Source: Cubamyces lactineus (Eukaryota; Basidiomycota; Agaricomycetes; Polyporales; Polyporaceae). From it: a DNA stretch of 64,000 nucleotides. Made by a program: the position numbers and the translations under genes. The notes under the pieces are model-generated. The model was not told the origin of the DNA and did not search any database. It was given only the letters and a program-made list of their open reading frames with translations. The DNA lies in the NCBI GenBank assembly GCA_022376465.1, contig JACDTU010000004.1:1736001-1800000 (forward strand), written 5' to 3'. Positions within the stretch are counted from its first letter, which is position 1. Every line of letters begins with the position of its first letter. This document shows, piece by piece, positions 32,943-44,957 of this stretch.

Positions 32943-33584
32943 CTCTGAGTACAAGTCCCCGGCTGTCCTCGCGAGTGGGGAGGTGCGCGTAGAAAGATGG
33001 ACGGGTTCAGGAACGAGCAGTATGTACGAGACTTGGACTGGCAGTAGACACGACGCAGTGAGTGTACGTGTAGGCGCCCATAGGCGTAGCAGGCCACGTG
33101 GCCTGATACAACGCCTGCGCGGGGAGACGCCCAAGTCGACGCGCTTGCTTGGCTTGCTTCCGCCACCACCACGTCCTCCAATCGCAAGTGCTTATTGCTC
33201 TAGATCTCTTACTTAGACTGTCCAGTAAATAACGCTGTTGTATGATTGGCTTCGTCTTGATGCAACCAATCACCGCAGCGGAGGCTTTGGCGACGGAACG
33301 CCGTTGCAGCACCTGTTGGCGGTCGCTCAGAGCGAAGGGGCTGCGGTCGCACTGCCCGCCTTGCGACTCCGAGGCATCTGCATCACTCATTAGTTAGATC
33401 GTAGATCATGCTCCCCTCGCAACGCAATGGCGGCCACTTCAAAAACGCGGTGGTGAGTACCTCCTCTCCATTCTCCATCCTCCCCTCCTGGTCCTTGGTC
33501 GCCGTCATAGCCAGTGAGTGTTGTTCCCGCCGATATTGATTGGTGTTGAGAGCGGTATGGGCTCAATTTGGTTCGTTTACCTAG
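32943..33584. other. Divergent intergenic region, SLY1 / MGC microprotein
   Basis: It contains the inverted CCAAT pair and, nearer the microprotein gene, an ATG at 33410 with a possible 45-nt exon followed by GTGAGT and an acceptor CTAG immediately before the microprotein ATG. That exon is more likely 5' UTR with a uORF than coding sequence. Other ORFs here lack motifs. Confidence 0.4.
33244..33271. promoter_or_regulatory. Inverted CCAAT pair in the SLY1 / microprotein divergent region
   Basis: GATTGG at 33244-33249 and CCAATC at 33266-33271 form a perfect 6-bp inverted repeat separated by 16 bp, about 300 bp from each start codon. The site could bind a CCAAT (HAP/NF-Y) complex serving either gene. 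Inference from motif only. Confidence 0.45.
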
Positions 33585-33791
33585 ATGGGTTGCATCCCTA
33601 GCAAGCAAAAAGTCCTTGACGGCGACTCCTCGACCACTGTGCTCTCTGCCACTAAGGAGAAGCAGCAGCGGAAACAGAAGGGACCTCCCTCACCAGTCAT
33701 CGGAGAGGACGCCGCACCATGGGTCAAAGGACACAGAGTCCTAAGCCATAAGGATGGAACGGTCATAATCACCGAAGGCAAGTCCGCGTAA
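33585..33791 (+). CDS. Predicted N-myristoylated/palmitoylated 68-residue microprotein
   Basis: A single uninterrupted exon begins MGCIPSKQK, matching the N-myristoyltransferase signature (Gly2, small residue at 6, basic at 7) with Cys3 next to it for palmitoylation, as in Src-family and Galpha N-termini. The remaining 60 residues are hydrophilic: a Lys/Gln-rich central part (KEKQQRKQKGPP) and a tail SHKDGTVIITEGKSA, with no membrane helix. The acceptor CTAG directly abuts the ATG, so an upstream leader exon is likely. I do not recognise the family. Membrane tethering is inferred from the lipidation motif. Confidence 0.62.
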   Translation: MGCIPSKQKVLDGDSSTTVLSATKEKQQRKQKGPPSPVIGEDAAPWVKGHRVLSHKDGTVIITEGKSA

Positions 33792-34279
33792 AGCGGCTCG
33801 CTTCCATTGGTCCCGACTACTTTGCAGTTCTACCCGGTCCCGGAGGTGAGCTCACTGCGCAGAATACCGATCAATGAAACTCACTGCAGTGCTTTCTAGA
33901 TCACTGTAATATAACGGAGACGTCTGTGCACACGCTCATTCCGCTCGCTTCTAGTCATCGTTTGCCCATTGCTATCACTTGTATACCACGCATATTCTAT
34001 CGGTCTATACTTCCTGCAAGTGTCCCGGCTCCCGTCCTATAATGCACATAAACACCGTCGTAGCCGCACCAAATGTGCACTTGTTCTGTTGAGAGGAAAG
34101 CGGGAGAAACGTCGGGGAAGAGGTGATGGGCGTGTAAATATTTCCGAAAGTGGCAGCTGGAGGTTGCAATTGGAGTGAGAGTCGCGCGAGTCGGACGCGT
34201 TCGCTGCCTGGCTCCCGCCCTCGCGACCCTAGGCCTTGTATTTCCTTGTATACCACGCCCTCCCCCCTTCGGGGCTTAC
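33792..34279. other. Intergenic between microprotein and CSC1-like gene
   Basis: 3' UTR of the microprotein and promoter of the channel gene. The frame of the channel's first exon is open back to 34175, but that extension is Arg/Pro-rich and I prefer the ATG at 34280. Confidence 0.45.
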
Positions 34280-37200
34280 ATGACGACTCTCTCTACGCTT
34301 CCCGTCACTCTTTCGACGAAACGACCGCGACGACAGGCTTATGACGATACCGCACCCATGCCCTCATCTCTTCAAAACAAGTGGTGGTCGACCAGCGACG
34401 GCTCCACTTTCTTACCTACTCCTACCTCTCCATCTTCCTCCGTAACTTCATCTCCGCCTCCAGAAAGCTCAGCGATACCCTCAACATCTAGACTTTCCGC
34501 GACAACGGCTTCCAGCAGCCGTACTCCAACTTCTCTCATACCAGCTAGCGCCACAACCTCCGGGACAGTAGTCCTCTCTTCTAGTCTCACGACATTCACT
34601 ACCTCTGTTCCAATCACTATATCTGATTCGTCTACGACCTTTACATCCTTCTCACAATCAACCGTTACTTCCTCACGCGTCTTCACCGCGTTTCCTGACA
34701 CAGAGACCGTACATGCAAACGCACTTATCGAACCAGTCTGCATAGGCGACGGGGTGGATAGTTACTCTCTTGGTCTGCTAACGGCCCTTGTCGTGCCATC
34801 GGCTATTGGATTATTGATATGGGTGAGTGGCACATTCTGAGCGAGCGCGGTGTAGATGCTGGACTAATAGAAGCCAAGTTATTCTTTGCTATCCTACGCC
34901 CCCGCTATCGACAAGTATATGGTCTCCGAGAATGGTTTGTGCAGCAGAGGTTAGTGCTCCTGCCCCTCAGGATGCCATATACATTAGTTTAACACGCCTT
35001 AGCCTCCGGCCTAAGCCATTAGGCCGTTCCTTCTGGGCATTCCTCTTCCCTCATGTCCCCCTCGTGACTCCTCTGCCCTCAGACGTATCCGATGCAGGTC
35101 GGTCGCCGGCCAAGGATGCTCTTCTATTCCCATCCGATGAACAACTCAGCCAACGCGTCTTATGGGTTTGTACTCTCATCGCTGCAGGCTGGACACTCCT
35201 CGCACTCGCAGGTTTCCTCCCTCTGTACATGGTCTCAACTCCGTGCCTTGCAGACTCAGCGCCCCAGCCGCACTACACCGGTGTGTACTCTGCTCTACAG
35301 GACCTCAGTCTGCTTCGTCTCCTCCGGCTACTTGACGCTGGCCAGGTAACCACCGTCGACCTTCGCCTCCTACTCTCGCCACGCGCATTCGTCGACGGAA
35401 GGGACGCAGCACCCAACGCTCGCATCCGCATAATTGTCGCGACGGTACTCGCTATCGTGCTGGGTCTCCTGCCCGTACTGTGGAAGATCCTGAAGGAGTT
35501 TAACCGGACGGTGGCTTATCGCGAGCGGTGGATGGAAGTGCGTTGTCAGGGAGCGGAAATGGGATGGTTGAGTGCGCGGCGCGCCCCGGGCTTTGTGGGG
35601 TGGGGCGAGAAACGGCTGAAGGACTACTTGGTCAAGATTGGCCTCAGCTCCTCTCTCGATATCAGTGACCGCAGTGCGCGCTCCAGGCGGCGCCGGCGTG
35701 CGCAGGAACTGAATAACGAGGAGCGAGGCGATTTCGAGATTGACGTCCAGTCACTGTTTTCCATCGGGTATGTCTGCCATATGGACGGTAGTATTGGGCC
35801 AGGACTGACCTCCTGGGAAGCGATACAGGCCATCTTGCACTCCTCATAGACGAGCGCGATGAGGTACTGGAGAACTTGGAGATTGCAGAGACGAAATACA
35901 TCAATAGCTTCCGGCTTACCACCCCAGACCCTTCCATCGCCGACTGGGAGCCCCCAGTTCCACCACCCAAGGAGGAACCTGAAACTCCATCGAGGCCTCC
36001 AATCAGCCGCCCACTTCCACTATCCGCCTCAGCAGTGAGTTGCAGCGTAATAGAACGCCTAGCTTTGCCAAGCTGACCATGATGAACAGAGCCGCCGACG
36101 GCGACGCAGGGGCAGAAATCCTGCCTATGGCTCATCATCTCTACCACCCACCTCCTATGTGATGCCTTCCCAATTCTACAAGATCACCGACCTCGGAGGC
36201 ATCACCGGAGGGGAGTTCGCGGATCCTGAGAGAGATCTACCTTCCTCGGCCTCGCGCCGTTCGCGTCAGTCAAGTTTCACAGACAGCGTCAGCAAGCGCG
36301 TTGTTGGGAGCCGATTCCAAGAGGTCAACCGCAACTCCATCGCACTGGGGCGACTCCCCATTGGCAGTCCGCTCATGGTCGATCACAGTGGTGGGCTCTC
36401 GCCCGCCGCGACTACCACCGCGAACGACTCACCTGTGCCAGAAGTTGCACCATATGGGTCCGACCAGCATGCCTCGTGGGACACGACTGCTTTCCGGGAC
36501 GGTGGTATTACACAGCAGCATTGGATGCAGCAACACCAACAGTACCCCGAAGTCATTCCCGAAGCAGAGGAACCTGACGAAGACTGGCACGACATTGCTC
36601 AGGAAGACCCTGAGGCGTTCCAGAACGCCGAAGAATACCCGGCTGAGGCGCGTCGTCGCCCACGTCCGCCACGCCACCGCACGAGCGCAGGGACGCCAAT
36701 CGAGGAACACCGCGAGACGTTCCCAATGCGCAATCGTCCAGGCCCGACTGCGCCCGAGGAGATCCCTCCTCCCCATCTTCGTTTGCAGCCCCGCCAGCCG
36801 TTCGTCCGCCCGCTCTCCGGACTGGACCACGACCAGCTAGGGCAGATATATGCGGATATCAACCACTGGCGGTGGAAGCTGAAAGTCATCAACACGGAGA
36901 TCGCGGAAGTGCAGCGAGAATGTTACAACGACATCGCCGACGGTGTGCGCATCAAGGGGTGGCTGTTGGTCGGACGTGGCCTGAGATATCTGCCTGGCGT
37001 TCAGCTCATCGAGGGCAGAGCGAAGGAAGACATTCGGTGGGATGAACTACAAAATGAAGGTGACTGGTCGCGTGATATAGTGTGGTGGCTTGCGGTAATC
37101 ATGATCGGTTTAATGCTGGGGATTGGTGGTATGTGTCTTATTTCTTCAAATAGAGACCCAAAGAACTGATCTGGCCCATGTAGTCACGGCAGTGTCAGGA

Positions 37201-38790
37201 TTGGCAGTAGCCACTGCTCCAGATGTGGCTCACTACTTCCCTTTCCTCATGCCTCTCGTAATCAACAGCAAATGGGCAGGCGGGATCGGCTCCACATTCG
37301 CTGCTGCTGTTGCTGCGATACTTTTCATCTTCATCGCGCTGGCTATCCTCAACCGTCGGTATCTTTTCCACCTGTACAAGCGCGGTGAACCGGTGCTGAC
37401 TCTCATTTTTCCAGAGTTGACGCCGCTGACGCGCACGGTCTCTGTATCCGCCTCCCGATTCATCATGTTCAAGACGCTGTTCTACATACTCCTTGTCGTG
37501 GGAGGCGTTTGGATGTTCACGACCGGCGCCATTCTCTTCTCCATGCAGGCTCTCAGCACAGACTCTGGCCAATCGCAATCTGTAGCGAATGGCGCAATCT
37601 ACATGAGCGCGTTTGCAGCCGTGCTCGTCTTCAACGTTGCTATCATCTTCCCGGGCTTGCTCATGCTCCAGCCCATCAGACTATGGAAGGTCCTGCGCGC
37701 GGAAAAGGCTGCTGTTACACCACGTCAACGGTTCCGAGGTCAGTCCACTCTCACTTGCTGCCGATATCTCTCGCTGACAACACCCAAGCTGTATATCCTC
37801 GACCCTATGATCCGTTCTATGCGACTAGCTGCTCTATCCTTGCCATTGTTTTCGCATCTGCATTTGCTTTGGTTTTCCCTTTGCTTGCGCCTGCTGTTCT
37901 GTTGCTACTTTCCCTGACCCTCGTCGGTAAGTGCTTGCGCGTGCACGTGAGGCAAAATCGCTAATGTCTTGCTACAGCTCATAGATTCCTCATTGGTTAC
38001 GTCTACGGCCGGACGCTGTCGCAAACAGGAGGCTTGCTACACATTTGGCTCCTTCGCCGACTCGGCACCGTCCTTGCCTTCCAACCCTTGCTTCTCGGGC
38101 TCATCTTCCTAAGCCGGCGACTATGGATCGAAGGCGGAGTGCTGTGCGGCACTGCTTTCTTGACCGTCGTAATCGTGGAGAGCTTCTGCAATTGGCGGAC
38201 CAGTCTGCCTGGGCGAAGCTCGCTATCCCCGATCACACTGGATTGCCTTGCGACGTTCGAACAAACCGCAACGCCGGGGAAGCGCCGCGATGTCGACGAG
38301 GAAAGCACAAGCCTCGTCAGCTCCGCGAGGAACACCCGCGCGCGGGGCTCGTTCGCGTCGGTGTTAGAGATGATGTCTTTGACGCTCGCGGTGACCCCTT
38401 CTGCATCCGAAACGAGGGGCCCTGTACCACTGGGTGAGCAATTTTGCTGTGCACGTAACCACCGTGCTAAAGCTAACATACTCAACTATAGAAACCGAGA
38501 ATTTGGACGACCTCACGGCCACAGAACGCGCTGCGCGCACGAACCCGGATGCACCACCGCATCTCCCTCCGCTTCCCTTCGCCGACCATGCAGAGGAGAT
38601 GTCGGGAGTGCTGTACGCCCCGGAGCTTCTCGCCCCGCCTCCAATGATTTGGCTGCCGAACGACGTAGGGGGCATTGGACGGTCGGAAGCATTCGACCTG
38701 CAGCGATACCACAATCTGCCAGTGACCCTGGACGTGCGAGCGAAGGAGGACGTTCCCCTTTCCTCCGCACACTCACCGCATCACACTTGA
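34280..38790 (+). CDS. CSC1/TMEM63 (OSCA)-type mechanosensitive channel, DUF221/RSN1 family
   Basis: Nine exons (34280-34822, 34879-34949, 35003-35767, 35821-36034, 36090-37128, 37184-37738, 37789-37926, 37978-38433, 38492-38790) give 1359 residues. About 150 residues of Ser/Thr-rich sequence, likely extracellular and glycosylated, precede TM0 (LGLLTALVVPSAIGLLIWLFFAILRPRYRQVYGLREW). Then come WVCTLIAAGWTLLALAGFLPLYMVSTPC, IRIIVATVLAIVLGLLPVLW, a long cytosolic region, and the RSN1_7TM-like half with LMPLVINSKWAGGIG and YLFHLYKRGEPVLTLIFPE. The family forms osmosensitive cation channels. The large hydrophilic insert (about residues 530-880) and the Ser-rich ectodomain make it much longer than yeast Csc1 (782). 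The family call is moderately firm; channel activity is inferred. Confidence 0.78.
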
Positions 38791-38998
38791 GAGCTCGATT
38801 ATGGACCATTTCTACTTGTTGGTATTCTGGACGGAACATGCCCGTTGTTTGTAGTGGTAGGGTGAACATAATAGATGGACACAGTATGCAGTGTTGCAAT
38901 TGTCGATGTATAGCTCGTCGTATGCTGCTTGGTTTATGCCTTAGGACTCTGTATTGCTACCCCGCACAGCTCATAACATGGGACTTGCTTAGGATAAG

Positions 38999-39081
38999 TC
39001 CCTGGTAGTATATCGGATAGTACACGCGCCTGTCAATCATTGCGGTCGCGCGAGAGCGGGGTTCGACTCCCCGCCAGGGAG
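38999..39081 (+). tRNA. tRNA-Asp: tRNA-Asp(GTC) with an 11-nt intron
   Basis: Acceptor arms TCCCTGG (38999-39005) and CCAGGGA (39074-39080) pair, with G at 39081 as discriminator. The anticodon stem CGCGC (39025-39029) pairs with GCGCG (39048-39052). The loop reads CTGTCA, so the anticodon is GTC (39032-39034). Eleven bases (39036-39046) sit just after position 37, the canonical tRNA intron site; removal leaves 72 nt. The T arm is CGGGG TTCGACT CCCCG, containing a good B box. A TTTTT run follows immediately. Confidence 0.92.
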
Positions 39082-39084
39082 AGC

Positions 39085-39089
39085 TTTTT
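39085..39089 (+). terminator. RNA polymerase III terminator of tRNA-Asp
   Basis: Five T residues four bases after the tRNA 3' end, the usual Pol III stop. Confidence 0.8.
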
Positions 39090-39590
39090 AACTTTGGCAC
39101 GCTGATACAACGTATCATGGACCTTGCGGCCTGTATATAACACATGGGACGCGGTGCGCACTGGATCATTGACAAGACCGCGGCGAGTTCACAGCAAAAC
39201 ACTTAATTTCAACGGGAGATTCCGTATATTGTCTGGCGGCTTCTACGTTATATCCACAGACGACGAAAGAAATATGAGCAGCCGAGTAAGGGAACACAAA
39301 GCGGCCACTAGCTAGTAGATATCGAAGGAGGCCAGCCGTATTGAAATCGTCAATGCATCAAGAATGTTCGACGCGCGGGAGGAAATAAAGTAATGCGATG
39401 CGTTAGAGAAGAGTACAAATGCAGCGTGGAATCCAAGCAGGTAAGGACCGGACACGGACGGCTGGCAGCGTGCGGTCTGCCTGGGCCGTCTGTAACTCTA
39501 GGGACAATGGCTCTCTTTGGGCGAGAGCGCGTCGAGGTGGGGAGGGATGAGCCGAAGCAGCGAAAACAACTGCTGGGGTCAGGGAGACGC
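39090..39590. other. Intergenic, tRNA-Asp to KRE6/SKN1 copy 1 3' end
   Basis: No gene recognised. It should include the 3' UTR of the minus-strand GH16 gene. Confidence 0.45.
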
Positions 39591-41974
39591 TCAGCATTCC
39601 CCGAGGAATTTGTTCTTGGGGAACGGCTGCTTGAAGTCGTCGCGCCAGGTCGTGAGGTTGGGGTTTGTGTAAGCCTCGAGATACCTACAGGCACAGTTAG
39701 CGGCTCCGTCGAGAGCTGGAAGAGACGTTGCACTTACTCGTTGATGTATGCGGCCGTCGGGAAGTCAGCGGGGTCGCAACCGATGTTGATAGCGTCTGGA
39801 TCCTGGTAGACACGAATGTAGTCTACCTTCATCGTCACTGGGAACTGAAGATGGTCGAGATCGACGAAACCGAAGTTGGTGGACATGCCCAAGTTGGCGA
39901 TGAGGTACTATAAGGCGTATGCATGAGTGGAAGTCACCAATCTCGCGTCGAATGCACTGACCATGGGCTCTTGGGGTACAGGACGAGGACCAATTTCGAC
40001 TGTCGTATCAGCCGCGAAACCAGGCTGCTTCAAAGTCCATGCAAGCTTGCCATCGGCAATCCAGCTGATGTACTACATGGATACGTCAGCATGCACCAGG
40101 ACACTATAGACATCTTGACTGACAGCATCATCAAACCCAGGCTTGTACTGAATGCCATAGACCGAGTAGACATTGCCTGTTCCCTCATATGCCTGCTGAT
40201 CTGTAGAAGGTTGAGTCTGCCAGTTTCCAGGACCACGACAACAGATGTCACATACTTGTCTCGGTGACAACGGAACTGGCCTGCTGGAACACACCACCCT
40301 TGTAGCCGTTGAGCTGACTGATGGTATCGTTGGGGATGATGAGGTTTTCCGTCGTGTTGAACCAGGTATATGCAGCGTTGAACGGCTATGGAACACTCAT
40401 CAGAATGAGGACAGGGTAATACGTGCAATGCACTTACACCCCACTGGGCAGATTGAGAGACTTGTCCGGTAAGTGGATCACCGGTGATCTGTGTGTGAAT
40501 GAGCTACTGTTCGCTTGTAAGAAGTGACACGAACTGGAACTAACCTGTGCCTCGAAGATATCGATTTCGGGCGCAGAACGTCCGACGTAGGTACCATCGG
40601 CGTGTATGGGACCAGGATGAGACTCGCCCGGGCAAGTGCAACGCGAAAGCCTCTGGCCGGGAAGGAAGGAGAGAACACCGTTTTGACTGGCGTCACCGTT
40701 CACAGTAGCCGCAAGAGGGAGACCATTCAGCGTCTGGTTTGCAACCGTGCCCACATCACAGGAGTCGTAGGTGTATGGCCACTGCACAAGGAGTGAGTGA
40801 GTTGTGTGGACGCGCACGGTGTCATCAAGGGGATCCAATGCGTACCATGCCTTCCAGACTAGCGCCGTATCCAGCGCGACCGAGGTTACCCATAGTCCAG
40901 ATAGCAGGCCACAGGCCAACAACATTATTGACACCAGGCAGGACGACCGAAGTCAGGACCATACCGCCGGTGAAGCAAAACTTGTTCCACGTCGACATCA
41001 TGCCACCCTGGAAGTGCAAACCGTGCGTTTCCTTGCGGCTCAGGGTGATGTGGAGAGAACCGTTCTGAGTGGTGATAGCGGCAGGATCGTACCACTCCAT
41101 GTTGTTTGTCTGCCAGTAGTGTAGGTCAACGGCCTCCCAGTACGGGTCATCTCCAGGGTAGAAAGAGCGACCATCCACGTTGAACTCGTCACTCCAGATG
41201 AGCTGCCATTGCTTGCCAGAGTCGAAATCCGGGTACGTGTAGGCCTCCTGAGGTGTGTCCAGATCAATCAATCCCCAGTTGCCAGGCATGGAGGGAACTT
41301 GTCCTGTCGCGTTGATGCCTCCCAAATTGAAACCCCCGAGGGTAGACAAGGGATGCCGGGTGAAGTAGCTAATTATGGGATATCCGGCGCTACGAGAGGA
41401 GCTCAGCTTCTCTGCGGAGGCAATACCAATCAAGTAATACTCACAAAAGTGCGAGCATGCCAGCGCCCAGAATAAAGAGACACCCAAGGTTGACTAGACC
41501 TCTCGAGGTGAAGATATGTCCACCCTGGTCATTCTTGCGGTCCCTCCGAGGGTCAGGATTGTGGAGGTAGTCATCTCCTTCGGGGTGATCGATGGAAAGT
41601 TCAGCACCCCAAGAAGAGGGATCCGGGGAGAGCGAGAACTAATAAGAGCAATGGATTATATACCGTCATACTTGGGGTGAGCAATGATGACTACATACCT
41701 TGTCCGAGAGGGATACGGGCATGGAAGACGTCTTTCCGGAGTATCTGGACTCGTTCTGACGTGGAGGATAAGTTGGGGGCACGATTGGCGGTGCGCAGTC
41801 AAGCCTGTCATCACTCACCAGAGACGCGTCGCTGGCCATGCTACGAAGCTGTGGGCCACGAGAGAGCGCGGCCTGCACGCCCGGAGCACCTGACCCAGAG
41901 GTAGGAGTGAGGAGGTTGGTTGTTGAGGGAGAGTTCCCTTGGTTGTAGCGCATTTCGGGGCGCAAGGACGCCAT
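39591..41974 (-). CDS. KRE6/SKN1-type beta-glucan synthesis-associated GH16 protein, copy 1
   Basis: Ten exons (41974-41699, 41638-41445, 41389-40846, 40781-40545, 40488-40438, 40385-40256, 40200-40124, 40072-39962, 39907-39738, 39684-39591) give 627 residues. The type II membrane layout is a Ser/Pro-rich cytosolic tail of about 130 residues, one helix (GLVNLGCLFILGAGMLALF), then a luminal GH16-like domain: LIWSDEFNVDGRSFYPGDDPYWEAVDLHYWQT, WNKFCFTGG and GLWPAIWTMGNLGRAGYG. The ExDxxE motif is E410-I-D412-I-F-E415. YIRVYQDPD and the final FLGEC close the domain. The yeast homologues are needed for cell-wall beta-1,6-glucan. It is paired with a paralogue 580 bp upstream. Confidence 0.93.
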
Positions 41975-42556
41975 GGCGACTCGAGGAGAGAGCGGTGCAG
42001 TCTACGGAGAGCCTAGCGTGAGGTTAGCGAGCAGGGGGTATATGGTTGAGAGAGAGGCGGGAGTTGGTGGTACAGAAGAAGGAGGGATAAGGAGCGGAAG
42101 GGTTTGCGACGTGCGTCTGCGACGACTGGTAGTCAAGTTCAAGAGGTCTTCTCCGCCCAAGACACCCACAGCGTGGGAACCACCTTCCCGCTAAGGTGCG
42201 CAGCCAATGGGCGCCTCCGTACAAAATTAGCGGTGTCCGTTCTTGCCGTCGCTTCCTCTTTTGCAGCCCATCTTCGAGGGCGAGTCGGCTGCTTCTTCTG
42301 ACAGTTCTTGCACAGGGCCGGCCTCCGTCACGCACCGTGAAACAGCTGCAGATGTTATACTGACACAATAACAATATCATATACGACTAGTAGATGTATG
42401 CACAAATCTGCAAGGTCGGATGAGCGTCGACGCGGGGTGAAAACGCCAAGCGGCGCGGGCCACACGACCGGGTGAAGGCACTCACGGTTCAAAAACACCG
42501 CATGCGAGAGCAACACAGAATGGTATCGTAAGAGTGCAAAGGTATGACAACAGATC
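41975..42556. other. Intergenic between the KRE6/SKN1 paralogues
   Basis: Promoter of copy 1 and 3' region of copy 2. Short ORFs (for example plus 41973-42194) lack motifs. No gene called. Confidence 0.45.
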
Positions 42557-44957
42557 TCAGGCGTCACATCCGGTGACCAGCCTGTTCTTCGGGATCGTTT
42601 GTCCATAGTCGTCCACCCATGTCGTCAGCAAGGGGTTGGTATATGCCTCGATGTACCTGTGCGCACGTCAGTCCAGAGTTCTACCTATGAAGCAGAATCG
42701 CACTCACTCGTTGATGTAGGCCTCAGTGGGGAAGTCGTCCGGATCACAACCGATGTTGATATTATCAGGATCCTGATACACACGGATGTAGTCAACCCGC
42801 AGCGTGGATGGGAACATCAAGTGGTCAAAGTCGACAGTTCCGAAGTTCTTCGACATGCCCAGGTTCATAATGAGGTACTACAAGGAGGAGAGGAAAGATC
42901 AGTGAGCGCACACCGCGAGGCAGTCATTTATATATACCATCGGCTCCTGGGGCACAGGCCTGTCGCTAATCTCAACGATGGTATCTGCCGCCATGCCGGG
43001 CTGCTTCAACACCCAGGCTAGTTGGCCATCCGCGATCCATCCTATGTACTGTGACGGGATTGGGTAAGCGCACGCGCACGCGAAAGCCGCGAGGAGGATG
43101 TTCGCACCGCATCGCTGAAGCCGGGCTTGTATTGGAAGCCGTAGACGGAGTATTGGGCGCCACTGAATTCGTACGCTTCTTGGTCTACGTGAACGCATCA
43201 GACATGATGGTCCACATTCAGAACGGATACACCCCCTGTATACGTACTGGTCATGGTTACTACGGACGTGGCCTGTTGGTACACGCCTCCCATGTAGCTG
43301 TTCAGTTGGCTCTTTGTGGGATCCTCGATGGACAGGTTGTCCGATGTGTTGAACCACTGGTAGGCGTGATTGAAGGGCTATCCGGAGAGGTCAGCGTCAG
43401 CTAGAGCGACGCCATGTCAGTGATTCTACTTACACCCCATTGTGCGGATTGGGACACCGCGCCAACCTTACCCGGGGTACCACTACCACCGACCTGTACG
43501 AACGCCGTTAATACTCCATGCAATACTAGTACCGTTGCTTTGCATAACGAACCTGCGCTTCGAACATATCGATTTCAGGAGCCGAGCGACCCACATAATC
43601 ACCGTTCTCGTGCACGGGGCCGGGGTGCGACTCGCCGGGACATGTGCAGCGGGACAGTCGTTGACCCGGAAGGAAGGACAAGACGCCATCATGACCTGTG
43701 TCGCCGTTCACTGTGGCCGCAATGGGTAGGCCTTGGATTGTCTGGTTGGGTGCGGTTCCGACGTCGCACGCATCGTATGTGTAGGGCCACTAATATCACC
43801 GCGGGTTAGCAACATCGCCTACGACAGTTTCCAAAGTCGTAATCTCACCATCCCATCAAGAGACGCGCCGTACCCGGCGCGGCCCAAATTGCCCATTGCC
43901 CAGATAGCTGGCCACAGACCCTGCACGTTGTTGAAGCCGGGAAGCATCACGCGGGCCTCGACAAGGCCGCCCGTGAAGCAGAACTTGTTCCAAGTCGACA
44001 TCATGCCCCCGGTGAAGTTCAGGTTGTGGTTCTCCTTCTTTGACAGAGTGATCTCGAGCGAGCCGTTCCTGGTCGTAATCGCTGAGGGATCATACCATTC
44101 CAGGTTGTTCGTCTGCCAGTAGTGCAAGTCAACCGCCTCCCAGTACGGATCGTCGCCGGGATAGAAGGAACGGCCCTCGACATTGAACTCGTCGCTGAAG
44201 ACGAGCTGCCAAGTCTTTCCGGTCACGTAGTCGGTCTTGGTCTTCACATCCTCAGGCGTGTCAAGGTCGATGAGACCATAGTTGCCCACAATGACGGGGA
44301 TCTGCCCGGTGGCGTTGATGCCTCCGAGATTCCATCCTCCAAGAGTCGACAGAGGGTGCCGTGTGAAATAAGTTATAACAGGATAACCAGCACTGTACGA
44401 AGACTGTCAGTGTCTCTCAGGCGTCGGATCGGCGGAACGTCGTACAATAGAGCAATAATGCCGACTGCGAGAACCAAAATGCATCCCAAGTTCATCAACC
44501 CTCGGGTGCTGAAAATAGAGCCGCCTCTGTCACTGCGACGATCCCTGTGGGGATCGGGGTTGTGGAGACTATCATCCGGTTCGGGGCCATCCAACATGTG
44601 CGACTTGCCCATCGCATCGGGGTCAAGCGGAAGCACATACTAAATCGCATTGTTAGCCATGAGTCTGGGGTGAACGTCAGTTTATCGCGCCCACCTTCTC
44701 CGAGATGGAGGATGGCACTGAGACAGACGAAGCATCGTGGTTCTGTAGAGCGAATGGTATCAGACACTGCAGTCTAATCGTTGCTCAAAAGCACCAACAA
44801 GAGATGCCGAGCTCGCGGATGCGCGCAGAGAGCGAGGACCCTGCGCGTACGCTGCTCTCGGCTCCTCGTGAATCTGGGCGGTCAACAATGAAGTGCTAGA
44901 GGGAGCGACATTCTGATAGTAGCGCCTTTGCGAGTTCGCAGGCGGAGGGGGAGGCAT
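42557..44957 (-). CDS. KRE6/SKN1-type beta-glucan synthesis-associated GH16 protein, copy 2
   Basis: Eleven exons (44957-44799, 44742-44695, 44639-44446, 44392-43849, 43789-43553, 43493-43434, 43377-43248, 43184-43108, 43048-42938, 42877-42708, 42656-42557) give 609 residues. Seven exons have exactly the same length as in copy 1 (194, 544, 237, 130, 77, 111, 170 nt), proving tandem duplication. The TM helix is LMNLGCILVLAVGIIALL, and ExDxxE reads E387-I-D389-M-F-E392. The N-terminal tail has an extra intron (donor GTTGGT after ASASSASL), is shorter, and starts MPPPPPANSQ. The C-terminus is RLVTGCDA. The luminal domains are similar, so any division of labour probably lies in the tails. Confidence 0.92.

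Noticed and set aside
44760..44798. Unspliced continuation of KRE6/SKN1 copy 2 exon 1 (VGAFEQRLD)
   Set aside because: That frame hits a stop before rejoining the next exon. A 56-nt intron with donor GTTGGT restores the frame.
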